From: Poriferisodalis sp965204125
GTDB taxonomy: Bacteria > Actinomycetota > Acidimicrobiia > Acidimicrobiales > Poriferisodalaceae
NCBI RefSeq assembly: GCF_965204125.1
Contig: NZ_OZ241968.1
Location: 1,302,001 to 1,366,000, forward strand
DNA: 64,000 bases
Reading direction: 5' to 3'
Position numbers and translations under genes: made by a program. This document shows positions 8,479 to 15,560 of the stretch, one piece after another. A model generated the notes under the pieces. The model saw only the letters and a list, made by a program, of their open reading frames with translations, was not told the DNA's origin and ran no database searches. Numbering within the stretch: position 1 is the first letter of the stretch; each line of letters opens with the position of its first letter.

Positions 8479-9557
8479 CTTGAGACCACCTCGCCGCTGT
8501 GGATGTGGACTTGGCTGTGGGCTTCGATTCCGGGTGGCACATGACCGGTGGCCGATGTCACGACAGTCTGCGCGGCGGGCAGGCAGCCGACAAGACGGCG
8601 AGCCCGGCCTTCGTCGAGTTCGGAGAAGACATCGTCCAACAGGATGACCGGTTCGATCCCGCTGATCTGCGCCGTGTACCTGTGCTGGGCCAACCGCAGC
8701 GCCAGGGCGATACTTCGCTGTTCCCCCTGTGAGGCGTGAGTACGTGCAGGCAGGCCATTCAGGCAGACCGTCATGTCATCCCGGTGCGGGCCCACGGTGG
8801 TGGTGCCGCGTCGCAGGTCGTCCGGGCGTGCCTTCGCCAGCGCGTTCGCAAGGCCGTTCTCACGCCACGCGGCTGCATAAGAGAGCTCCAGGTCCGCAGA
8901 GCAGCCGGCGAGCTGGTGATACGCGTCTTGGGCCGGGGACACCAGTTCCGTGCACAGGGCGGCCCGCCGTTGTGCGATGGCCTCGCCGACCTCTGCGAAC
9001 TGCGCATCCCAGACGTCGAGCGTGGTTAGGGCCTCGTCGTCGAGGCGATGACCAGCCTGCTTCAGGAGATTGCTGCGCTGTCGCAGCACTCGTTCGAAAT
9101 CAAGCCGCTGCGCCCGGTACTCACGATCAGTGCTGGTCAGCACATTGTCGAGCAGCTCGCGACGCACCGACGGGCCGCCCGCCGCGATCGACAGGTCGGC
9201 AGGGCAGAACACCACCGTGCTGACCACGTCAGCGAGGTCGCGCAGTGTCCGGACCCGCTGCCCGTTCACCTGTGCCCGGGATCTGCCGGACGCCGCGATC
9301 TCCATCTCCACCAGGTGCGTCCGGCGGCCTCGCCGGATCTCGGCACGCACGAAGCCTCGATCGCAGCTGGTGCGCACCAGTGTCTCCGCACTGGCCCCGC
9401 GGAATGAACCCGAGCCATCCAGCAGGGCGATGGCCTCCAGCAGGTTGGTTTTGCCGTGCCCATTGGGCCCGATCACGAGCGTCCGCTCTGCGTCGAGCGA
9501 CAGTTTCGTCGACCGGTGATTCCGGAAGTTCTCGATGCTCAGCCAAGCAATGATCAC
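8475..9557 (-). CDS. recF: DNA repair and recombination protein RecF
   Basis: This is a 360-residue SMC-like ATPase of gap repair, acting with RecO and RecR to load RecA on gapped DNA. Walker A is GPNGHGKTN at about residue 30, within WLSIENFRNHRSTKLSLD. The ABC signature is SQGEQRSIALALRLA, and Walker B with the D-loop is PVILLDDVFSELDEGRARRL. The length is standard. Both ends overlap neighbours by 4 bp (dnaN upstream, dciA downstream), indicating one tightly coupled operon. Confidence 0.95.
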   Translation of the reverse strand: MIIAWLSIENFRNHRSTKLSLDAERTLVIGPNGHGKTNLLEAIALLDGSGSFRGASAETLVRTSCDRGFVRAEIRRGRRTHLVEMEIAASGRSRAQVNGQRVRTLRDLADVVSTVVFCPADLSIAAGGPSVRRELLDNVLTSTDREYRAQRLDFERVLRQRSNLLKQAGHRLDDEALTTLDVWDAQFAEVGEAIAQRRAALCTELVSPAQDAYHQLAGCSADLELSYAAAWRENGLANALAKARPDDLRRGTTTVGPHRDDMTVCLNGLPARTHASQGEQRSIALALRLAQHRYTAQISGIEPVILLDDVFSELDEGRARRLVGCLPAAQTVVTSATGHVPPGIEAHSQVHIHSGEVVSR

Positions 9558-10663
9558 GACACCCGAACGGGCATCAGCAGATACAGGAACTCTCCTTGCC
9601 CAGGCGTCCGCAGCACAGCTGGCTTGAGGGCGTCGAGACGCACCAGCTCGACCGTATCGCCGCCGGCCGCGTCGAGTCCTTCGATGAGGTAGTCGGGATT
9701 GAAGGCGACGGTAGTCGGCTCTCCCTCGTAGGCGGCATCGATTTCCTCGCTCGCGCTGCCGACGTCCTGGCTGATGACCGTGAGTTCAATGCTGTCGGGA
9801 CGCAATTCCATCCGCAACGGTGCATTGGTATCGCGGGCCAGCAGGCGCAGCCGGCGTGCTCCGTCGAGCAACGCGGCTCGGTCCACCTCCAGGCGGTTGT
9901 CGTGAGAATCGGGGATCAACGGCTCATAGCTAGGAAAATCACCTGCGATGAGGCGGCAGGTCACTTGGGCCGACTGCGAATCGTCACTGACTTCGAAGAC
10001 GACTTCCCGTTCGCCGAGCCGCATGGTCACGTCTTTGCTCGAATCGAGGATCCGGCCGAGCTCTTCCAGGGCCCGAGATGGCACGAGCACCTGCTGCCCC
10101 GGGCCGAGCACCTGCGCCTCGGGCAGATCGCGCAAGGCAAGTCGGTAGGAGTCGGTCGCCACCAACCGCAATCCGTCACCCCGGGCGGCCATGAGTACGC
10201 CGGTGAGAATCGGGCGGGCATCGTCAGAACTCGCTGCGCGCACGACTTGGCGAAAGGCCTCTGCGAGTTCGCCAGCCGGCACGGTGACATCGTCTCCCGC
10301 CGGTTGCGGCAACGTGGGGAAATCGGCTGTCGGCAACGTTCGCACCGAGAATTGCGAACGTGCGCCGGTGATCTGCACCTCATCATCGTCGACTTGCACG
10401 TCCACCTCGCCCGGCGGCAACGCTCGGGCAATGTCCGTCAGCAGCCGGGCCGGCACCACGGTCTCGCCCGCTGTCTCCACTGCCATGCGCAATTGCGTGC
10501 GCACCGTGAGATCCAGGTCGGTGCCGGTGACTGTGAGACCTTCCCCATCGGCGCGCAGGTGCAACCCAGTCAGCACGAACAAGCCACCCCCACGCACATT
10601 GACCCCTCGACTCGCCAATGTCAGCTGGTCGACTAGTGCATCTCGTTCAATGCGCAGTTTCAC
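9554..10663 (-). CDS. dnaN: DNA polymerase III beta subunit (sliding clamp)
   Basis: The 369-residue clamp has three repeats of the DNA-clamp fold and ends with the typical YLLMPVRVS. The N-terminus VKLRIERDALVDQLTLASRG is the usual start. The GTG at 10663 is chosen because AAGGAG lies 9 bases upstream; the frame is open a little further to 10687 but that adds only MYGQGEPP. DnaN tethers the polymerase and many partner proteins to DNA. It lies immediately left of oriC and is coupled to recF. Confidence 0.96.
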   Translation of the reverse strand: MKLRIERDALVDQLTLASRGVNVRGGGLFVLTGLHLRADGEGLTVTGTDLDLTVRTQLRMAVETAGETVVPARLLTDIARALPPGEVDVQVDDDEVQITGARSQFSVRTLPTADFPTLPQPAGDDVTVPAGELAEAFRQVVRAASSDDARPILTGVLMAARGDGLRLVATDSYRLALRDLPEAQVLGPGQQVLVPSRALEELGRILDSSKDVTMRLGEREVVFEVSDDSQSAQVTCRLIAGDFPSYEPLIPDSHDNRLEVDRAALLDGARRLRLLARDTNAPLRMELRPDSIELTVISQDVGSASEEIDAAYEGEPTTVAFNPDYLIEGLDAAGGDTVELVRLDALKPAVLRTPGQGEFLYLLMPVRVS

Positions 10664-10986
10664 GGGCGGTTCTCCTTGGCCGTACAAGACCGATGAGACA
10701 GACCATCCTCAATGAGAAGGTTGAGACTTATTCGGTAGTGGTTGTAGGGGCTGTGAATTGTGGATGACTGACCGTTGTCGCAGATCAGCGCAACGCGGCC
10801 TGTCAACAGTCTTGCCTGCGCGTCCACAGCTTCACCCTCCCTTTTCTGCGTGGCTGGCGTGATCGTGGAAAAGCGCGACTTTTCCCGAGGCTTGTCGAGA
10901 ACTTTTCCACTCATTGTCCACAGTGTGTGGAGACACCCTAGATCCAGTCACCGGCCGCACAGCGGACAGAACTCGGCGGATCGGTC
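10664..10986. other. Predicted chromosomal replication origin (oriC)
   Basis: The 323-bp gap between dnaN and dnaA holds no gene and clusters DnaA-box-like 9-mers. One is perfect (TTGTCCACA, 10914-10922). Reverse-strand near-matches lie at 10759-10767 (TGTGGATGA) and 10926-10934 (TGTGGAGAC), and a weak forward one ends in TCCACA near 10828. TTTTCCAC-type 8-mers occur at 10864-10872 (reverse) and near 10903. The stretch around 10710-10760 is the most AT-rich part and is the likely unwinding element. Both flanking genes read leftward. Box spacing and the unwinding site are inferred, not measured. Confidence 0.8.
10914..10922 (+). promoter_or_regulatory. Perfect DnaA box in oriC
   Basis: TTGTCCACA matches the actinobacterial DnaA-box consensus exactly and lies 65 bp from the dnaA stop codon, within the oriC gap. 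It is the strongest box visible in the intergenic region and a likely nucleation point for DnaA assembly. Confidence 0.8.
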
Positions 10987-12618
10987 TTAAGCAGCCCGAA
11001 CGCGCGCTATGAGCTGGGCAACCTGGTCGTACACCTTGCGTTCAGCAGGGAGCAAGCTGTTGATCTTCTTGACGGCGTGCATGACGGTCGTATGGTCGCG
11101 CCCGCCGAAGACGCTGGCAATCGCCGGGTAACTCAGGTCGGTGAGTTCTCGCATGACATACATGCTGATCTGGCGGGCGTTGACCAAGCCTTGCTGACGG
11201 CGCTGGCTCGTGAGCTCGCCCACGTCGTAGCCGAACATGTCCGCGGTCATGTTCAGGATCCGGTCGGTGGTGATGGGCGTCTCCTGCGGTTCGCGGACAT
11301 CGCTCAGGATCTGCTGGGCCATCTCGAGCGTCACCGGACTCCGGGTGAGGCTGGCGTATGCAGTGACGCGAACCAGAGCCCCCTCCAGCTCGCGGATGTT
11401 GTTGGTGATGAGGTGCGCGATGTGCTCCAGTACTTCATCGGGCACGTGGCCCCGTTCGGTCTTCTTGCGCAGGATGGCCACCCGGGTTTCGAGATCCGGG
11501 GGTTGGACGTCGGTGATCAGGCCCCATTCGAACCGGCTGCGCAGCCGGTCCGACAGCGTGGAGATGCTGCGGGGCGGGCGATCGGAGGAGATCACAATCT
11601 GACGGCCGGCGACATGCAGCGAGTTGAAGGTGTGGAACAGCTCCTCTTGCAGGCCTTCCTTGCCTTCCATGAACTGGATGTCGTCGAGCAGCAGTACGTC
11701 GAGTTCGCGATAACGCCTCTTGAACGCCGGTGTCGTGTTCGTGCGGATGGCTTCGATGAACTCTGAGAGAAATGTTTCCGTGGAGACGTACCGGACACGA
11801 TGCTCCGGCAGGGTGGTGCCCAGGAAATTCACGATGGCTTGCAGCAGGTGGGTCTTGCCGAGACCAGTGCCTCCGTGAATGAACAGGGGGTTGTAAGCGA
11901 TGCCCGGAGTTTCTGCAACCGCGAGCGCCGCGGCTTGTGCAAACCGGTTGCTGCTGCCGATGACAAAGCTCTCGAAGGTGTATCGGGGATTGGTGATGTC
12001 AACGCCTGGCACTCTGCGTGGAGTTTCGCTGCCATCGGGCGCTGGTGCGTCCGGCGCAGTGTTCTCGGCGGCGGCCGGCGGGTGGGCGGGACCGGTCGCT
12101 GGGTGCCAAGCCTCGTCGTGGCCCGGGCTCGAGGCGTCACCGTCAGGCATTGCATCCATGTCGTGCGGATCTGCATCGGCGCCATTGACGCTGTCGAGGT
12201 CGTCGAGTTCGGGGCGGGTCTCGATCTCGTAGGTCTGAGGATGAACTGGCAGTTGCTCGAAGGCTGCGTGGAGCATGGGGATGTAGCGCCGTTGGATGCG
12301 ATCGCGGATCATGTTGCTCGGTGCGATCAGCACGGCCAGTTCGTCGTCGATGTGAAGTGCTTGGAGGTGACGGAAGTAGCCGAGCCAGAGCGCGTCGGAC
12401 ACCGTGGCCCGCAGGATGTCGCGACACTGCGACCACAGTTCATCGGTATTCGCGCGGCCGCCTTCGGGCAGTGCAGGTGCGCTGTCCGGAGTCACGTGAG
12501 CAGGTGCTGACGACTCTGGTGATGGGGACCCTGGGGATCGGGATTCTGGCGATTGGGAGTTGTTGCGATGATCCTCAGGGTCGTGTGCTGCGGCACCTGC
12601 CTGCGGAGAACTCACCAC
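10987..12618 (-). CDS. dnaA: Chromosomal replication initiator protein DnaA
   Basis: DnaA binds origin boxes and melts DNA. Domain I is seen at ELWSQCRDILRATVSDALWL, followed by a long acidic, Pro-rich domain II. The AAA+ domain III has Walker A GGTGLGKTH and Walker B LDVLLLDDIQFMEGKEG. Domain IV has the signature VFGGRDHTTVMHAVKKI. The open frame reaches a TTG at 12684. I prefer the GTG at 12618 (VVSSPQAG, 543 residues), because GAGG lies 5 bases upstream and TTG lacks a ribosome-binding site. A disordered, Ser/Pro-rich segment precedes domain I with either start. Confidence 0.94.
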   Translation of the reverse strand: MVSSPQAGAAAHDPEDHRNNSQSPESRSPGSPSPESSAPAHVTPDSAPALPEGGRANTDELWSQCRDILRATVSDALWLGYFRHLQALHIDDELAVLIAPSNMIRDRIQRRYIPMLHAAFEQLPVHPQTYEIETRPELDDLDSVNGADADPHDMDAMPDGDASSPGHDEAWHPATGPAHPPAAAENTAPDAPAPDGSETPRRVPGVDITNPRYTFESFVIGSSNRFAQAAALAVAETPGIAYNPLFIHGGTGLGKTHLLQAIVNFLGTTLPEHRVRYVSTETFLSEFIEAIRTNTTPAFKRRYRELDVLLLDDIQFMEGKEGLQEELFHTFNSLHVAGRQIVISSDRPPRSISTLSDRLRSRFEWGLITDVQPPDLETRVAILRKKTERGHVPDEVLEHIAHLITNNIRELEGALVRVTAYASLTRSPVTLEMAQQILSDVREPQETPITTDRILNMTADMFGYDVGELTSQRRQQGLVNARQISMYVMRELTDLSYPAIASVFGGRDHTTVMHAVKKINSLLPAERKVYDQVAQLIARVRAA

Positions 12619-13048
12619 GACAACCTCGTTCGCCTCTGTCCGTCGTGTGCTCGCGGAACCTGTTGTTCGCCTGCGAGCCACCAAGCGGCATCCGGTGGTC
12701 GGAACCTATGGCCGCGCTGACACTGCTGCAAGCGCGTCTTTGCACGCCTGCCCAGCGCTCGAGATGACGAGGACGCAACAGTTCGGCGACAGACCTATAA
12801 CGCCCGCAAAACAAGCGGATGACAGGGAAGTTTGCAGCTCCGGCGCCGAGAGTCGTGGCCGAAATCAGACACCTGTGACAGGGCCCAGAGCGCCGTTGCC
12901 GCGCGTCATCGCGCGCGACGCCCGCGCATCGGAAGGGATCAGCACCCGTAGGCTGTCGGTGCTCTCGGGTCGACACCCGGGCACGCTCTGGCCGCCGCAC
13001 CGCATTTCGCGGACCTGCCCGCGGCCTGAACCTCCAGGAGGCTGCAGC
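12619..13048. promoter_or_regulatory. Divergent dnaA/rpmH promoter region
   Basis: This 430-bp stretch separates leftward dnaA from rightward rpmH and should hold both promoters. I see no gene in it: open frames across it have shadow-type composition. No perfect DnaA box is visible, unlike the dnaN side. A good ribosome-binding site (CAGGAGG) precedes rpmH at its right end. Specific promoter boxes could not be assigned. Confidence 0.5.
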
Positions 13049-13183
13049 GTGAAGCGCACGTACCAACCCCATAACCGCAGACGAGCCCGCCGCCACGGCT
13101 TCCGCCATCGCATGTCCACCCGTGCGGGTCGGGCGATTGTGAACGCTCGCCGACGCAAGGGCCGGCAACGGCTGAGCGCCTGA
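13049..13183 (+). CDS. rpmH: 50S ribosomal protein L34
   Basis: The 44-residue basic protein reads VKRTYQPHNRRRARRHGFRH, then MSTRAGRAIVNARRRKG and ends RLSA, which is L34 over its full length. It starts with GTG, preceded by CAGGAGG at the right spacing. It heads the conserved rightward run rpmH-rnpA-yidD-yidC, and its stop codon overlaps the proposed start of rnpA. Confidence 0.97.
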   Translation: MKRTYQPHNRRRARRHGFRHRMSTRAGRAIVNARRRKGRQRLSA

Positions 13184-13527
13184 TCGATTCGTGCCGCAGC
13201 AGGGCCGACTTTGCCGCACTGCGCCGCGGTCGTCGATTCGACAGCGAGCTGCTGTGGATGACGTTCGCGGCCGATCGCAGCCTGGGGAGGCCGCGCGTGG
13301 CATTCGCGCTGAGCCGACGCCGGGGAACTGCAGTGGAGCGCAATCGGGTTCGGCGACGTTTGAGAGCCGTGTTTCGCGAGGTCGCGGCCGATCTGGCGCC
13401 CGGCCGTTATCTCGTCGGCGTGCGCGCGCCGGCGTCGGCAGTGACCTACCGGCCAGCTCGAGCCGAGCTGGTGCGGTTGCTACGAGCCGCGGAAGCCTTG
13501 GACAGCTCCCGGGACAGCCGGCCATGA
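13180..13527 (+). CDS. rnpA: Ribonuclease P protein component, probable CTG start
   Basis: RnpA binds the RNase P RNA and helps mature tRNA 5' ends. The diagnostic RNR helix ERNRVRRRLRAVFREV is present, with FALSRRRGTAVERN before it. The first ATG in frame (13258) is too late: it would delete the conserved CRSRADFAALRRGRRF region. No ATG, GTG or TTG exists upstream in this frame back to the stop at 13072. The best start is CTG at 13180, giving 115 residues and a CTGA overlap with the rpmH stop, as in a translationally coupled pair. The downstream end overlaps yidD by ATGA. Confidence 0.85.
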   Translation: MIDSCRSRADFAALRRGRRFDSELLWMTFAADRSLGRPRVAFALSRRRGTAVERNRVRRRLRAVFREVAADLAPGRYLVGVRAPASAVTYRPARAELVRLLRAAEALDSSRDSRP

Positions 13528-13808
13528 CATCAGGGCCGCTCACTCGGGCGTTGATCGCTGCGGTCAAGCTGTATCGAGCACTCCCCCGCTCGCGACTGCC
13601 ATCGTGCCGCTTCGATCCAACGTGCTCGCAGTACGCGCTCGACGCCCTGCGCACTTGGGGTGCGGCACGCGGCGGCTGGCTGGCACTCCGACGCATCTGC
13701 CGCTGCCATCCATGGGGCGGCTGGGGCTACGACCCGGTGCCGGCGACCGGCGATTCGCTCCGTCGCGGCCACCGCACGGTCGGAGCGGCAGGACTCTTGG
13801 AGCACTGA
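13524..13808 (+). CDS. yidD: Membrane protein insertion efficiency factor YidD
   Basis: The 94-residue protein contains the full YidD signature: CRFDPTCSQYALDALRTWGA, GGWLALRRICRCHPWGGWGY and DPVP. YidD is a small membrane-associated protein that helps YidC insert proteins. The ATG at 13524 overlaps the rnpA stop. The frame stays open upstream to 13191 only because it shadows rnpA. The stop overlaps the yidC start by one base. Confidence 0.95.
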   Translation: MTSGPLTRALIAAVKLYRALPRSRLPSCRFDPTCSQYALDALRTWGAARGGWLALRRICRCHPWGGWGYDPVPATGDSLRRGHRTVGAAGLLEH

Positions 13809-15013
13809 TGTTCGACTGGGCTGATCCGATATTCGACGGCATCGCCGCCGTATTGGCGTGGTTCTACTCGTTGGTGCCCGACTACACCTTCGCGATCTGC
13901 ATGCTGACCTTGGCGATCATGCTGCTGTTCACCCCGCTCACGCTGCGGGGCGCCCGGTCGATGACGAAGATGCAGGCGTTGCAGCCGGAGATGACGGCGC
14001 TGCGCAAGCGGCATGGCAGCGACCGTCAGAAGCTCAACGAAGAAATGATGAAGCTGTACCAGTCTCACGGGGTGAGCCCCCTGGGCGGGTGCTTGCCGAA
14101 CTTGGTGCAGATTCCGATCTTCATCGTGCTCTACCGCGTCATCTGGAATCTGCGCATACCCGACGACAACCATCTGATCGACAACCCGTTTCCCCGGAAT
14201 CTGAGCCCTGACTCGCAGATGTACAAGGACATCGTCGACGCGGAGGGCGAGATGCGGTCCTTGGGCATGGACCTGTCGAAGGTGGCGAAGGACGTTGTCC
14301 AGGCCGACTTCGTCGACGGGCTGCCGTACTTGGGGCTCATAGCGATCACCTTCGTGCTGGCGTGGCTCCAGCAGCGCCAGATGGCGCGGCGGCGCGGCAA
14401 CGCGGCGATGCCCAACCGCCAGATGGAAATCATGATGAAGTACCTGCCGTTCATGCTGCCGGTCTTCAGCTTCTTCGTGCCGGCGGCGCTGGTGCCCTAT
14501 TTCATCGTGTCCAGCATCTACCGCATGCTCCAGCAAGCGTTCATTCACGCCACGATGAAGCCGCCGGAACCGTTGGCCGCCGCGGAGTCCGACGCCAAGG
14601 TCATCGAAGCCGAGGCAGTCCCGGAGCCAGAGCCGCCGCGACAGGTGCCCAACCAGCGCTCACGCAAGGCACTTGATGCTGAGGCGGAGCGCCGTGCGGA
14701 GCGCGAGCGTCGCCGTGCAGAGCGGCGGGAGGGTTCGCAGAACTCCTCGGGCGAGCGCGCACCGGCGCCGGCACCGCCGGAACCTTCTGAGTCCCCCACG
14801 ATCCGCCGGACTCGCTCATCGGAGGAACGAGTTGTCGATGCGCGCAAACGAGCGCGTCGCAGCACTGGCTCCTCGAATCGGAATCAGGACCGGCCCGAAA
14901 CCCGCGAGCGCGGCCGTCGGCGTGGGCGTGCCGAACCAGAGCCGGAATCGAAGCCCATCCAGAGTCGTCGTACCTCGGGAGACGGCAGGACCCGCAATCG
15001 CCGCAAGCGATGA
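13808..15013 (+). CDS. yidC: Membrane protein insertase YidC
   Basis: The 401-residue insertase has the YidC/Oxa1 core: a helix at DYTFAICMLTLAIMLLFTPL, the cytoplasmic loop MTKMQALQPEMTALRKRHG and GVSPLGGCLPNLVQIPIFIV. Later helices are at FVLAWLQQRQ and YLPFMLPVFSFFVPAALVPY. It inserts proteins alone or with SecYEG. There is no lipoprotein signal. The last 115 residues form a long Arg/Glu-rich tail (ERRAERERRRAERR and so on), probably a ribosome-binding extension. The start is the ATG overlapping the yidD stop. Confidence 0.95.
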   Translation: MFDWADPIFDGIAAVLAWFYSLVPDYTFAICMLTLAIMLLFTPLTLRGARSMTKMQALQPEMTALRKRHGSDRQKLNEEMMKLYQSHGVSPLGGCLPNLVQIPIFIVLYRVIWNLRIPDDNHLIDNPFPRNLSPDSQMYKDIVDAEGEMRSLGMDLSKVAKDVVQADFVDGLPYLGLIAITFVLAWLQQRQMARRRGNAAMPNRQMEIMMKYLPFMLPVFSFFVPAALVPYFIVSSIYRMLQQAFIHATMKPPEPLAAAESDAKVIEAEAVPEPEPPRQVPNQRSRKALDAEAERRAERERRRAERREGSQNSSGERAPAPAPPEPSESPTIRRTRSSEERVVDARKRARRSTGSSNRNQDRPETRERGRRRGRAEPEPESKPIQSRRTSGDGRTRNRRKR

Positions 15014-15081
15014 ACGCACCGGCAACCGCTCCCCACAGGATGCGAGCTTTGGTGGACCTTGTCGTTGGGTCACCTGTTGTT

Positions 15082-15161
15082 TCCCGCTCTTGTTCCCCGT
15101 CCTCATTGGATACGGGCTCACGGGCCGCTCGGGCCACGGCTTCGCCTACCGGCTCAGCCTC
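15082..15161 (-). repeat. Dispersed intergenic repeat, copy in yidC-jagN gap
   Basis: Read on the reverse strand, this stretch matches the tandem pair at 24.7 kb in three blocks. A 14-base block (TCCCGCTCTTGTTC on the plus strand) starts at 15082. A 31-base identical block spans 15116-15146. A block ending GGCTCAGCCTC ends at 15161. The segment between the first two blocks differs in length. It fills much of the 168-bp gap between yidC and the Jag N-domain gene. Confidence 0.75.
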
Positions 15162-15181
15162 TCGGAGTTAGGCGCTGCGTC

Positions 15182-15550
15182 GTGGAGTGGATCGTGATGA
15201 CCGGCCACACCGTCGCCGAGGCGCGTGATCGCGGCCTCGATGCGCTCTCAGTCGCCGTCGAGGATGCAGACATCGAGATCCTGGCGGAGCCGAGCCGATC
15301 GCACTGGGGATTTCGACGCCAACCAGCTCGCGTTCGCATGCGAGTGCGGCCAACCGGACCGCCGCCGCGGGTGGGCGACCAGCGCCGAGACCATCGCCGA
15401 TCCCGCCGCCGCTCCGGTGGCAGGCAGCGTCAGGCACAGCAGGGCCGGAGCGGAGGCCAGAACAAGAACCGCAGCGGCCGTTCATCTCGGCGGCCGTCCC
15501 GCTCGCGTCGCAGCGGCGCTGCTCCGAAACAGAACGGTTCGACCTCGTAG
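15182..15550 (+). CDS. Jag/KhpB N-terminal domain protein, lacking KH and R3H
   Basis: From a GTG at 15182 the product is 122 residues. Residues 1-60 match the Jag_N domain: VEWIVMTGHTVAEARDRGLD, then VEDADIEILAEPSRSHWGFR and PARVRMRVRP. The rest is an Arg/Ser/Gly/Gln-rich tail, then a stop. In related genomes this domain is joined through a similar linker to KH and R3H domains. Here those domains are a separate gene at 18822, with an oxygenase cassette between them. The frame is open up to 15059, but the domain begins at the GTG. The product could still partner YidC or the ribosome. Confidence 0.7.
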   Translation: MEWIVMTGHTVAEARDRGLDALSVAVEDADIEILAEPSRSHWGFRRQPARVRMRVRPTGPPPRVGDQRRDHRRSRRRSGGRQRQAQQGRSGGQNKNRSGRSSRRPSRSRRSGAAPKQNGSTS

Positions 15551-15560
15551 CGCGCGGGCG

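Noticed and set aside
15059..15181. N-terminal extension of the Jag N-domain gene
   Set aside because: The open frame continues upstream, but this part contains the dispersed repeat, and the Jag domain begins exactly at the GTG at 15182.
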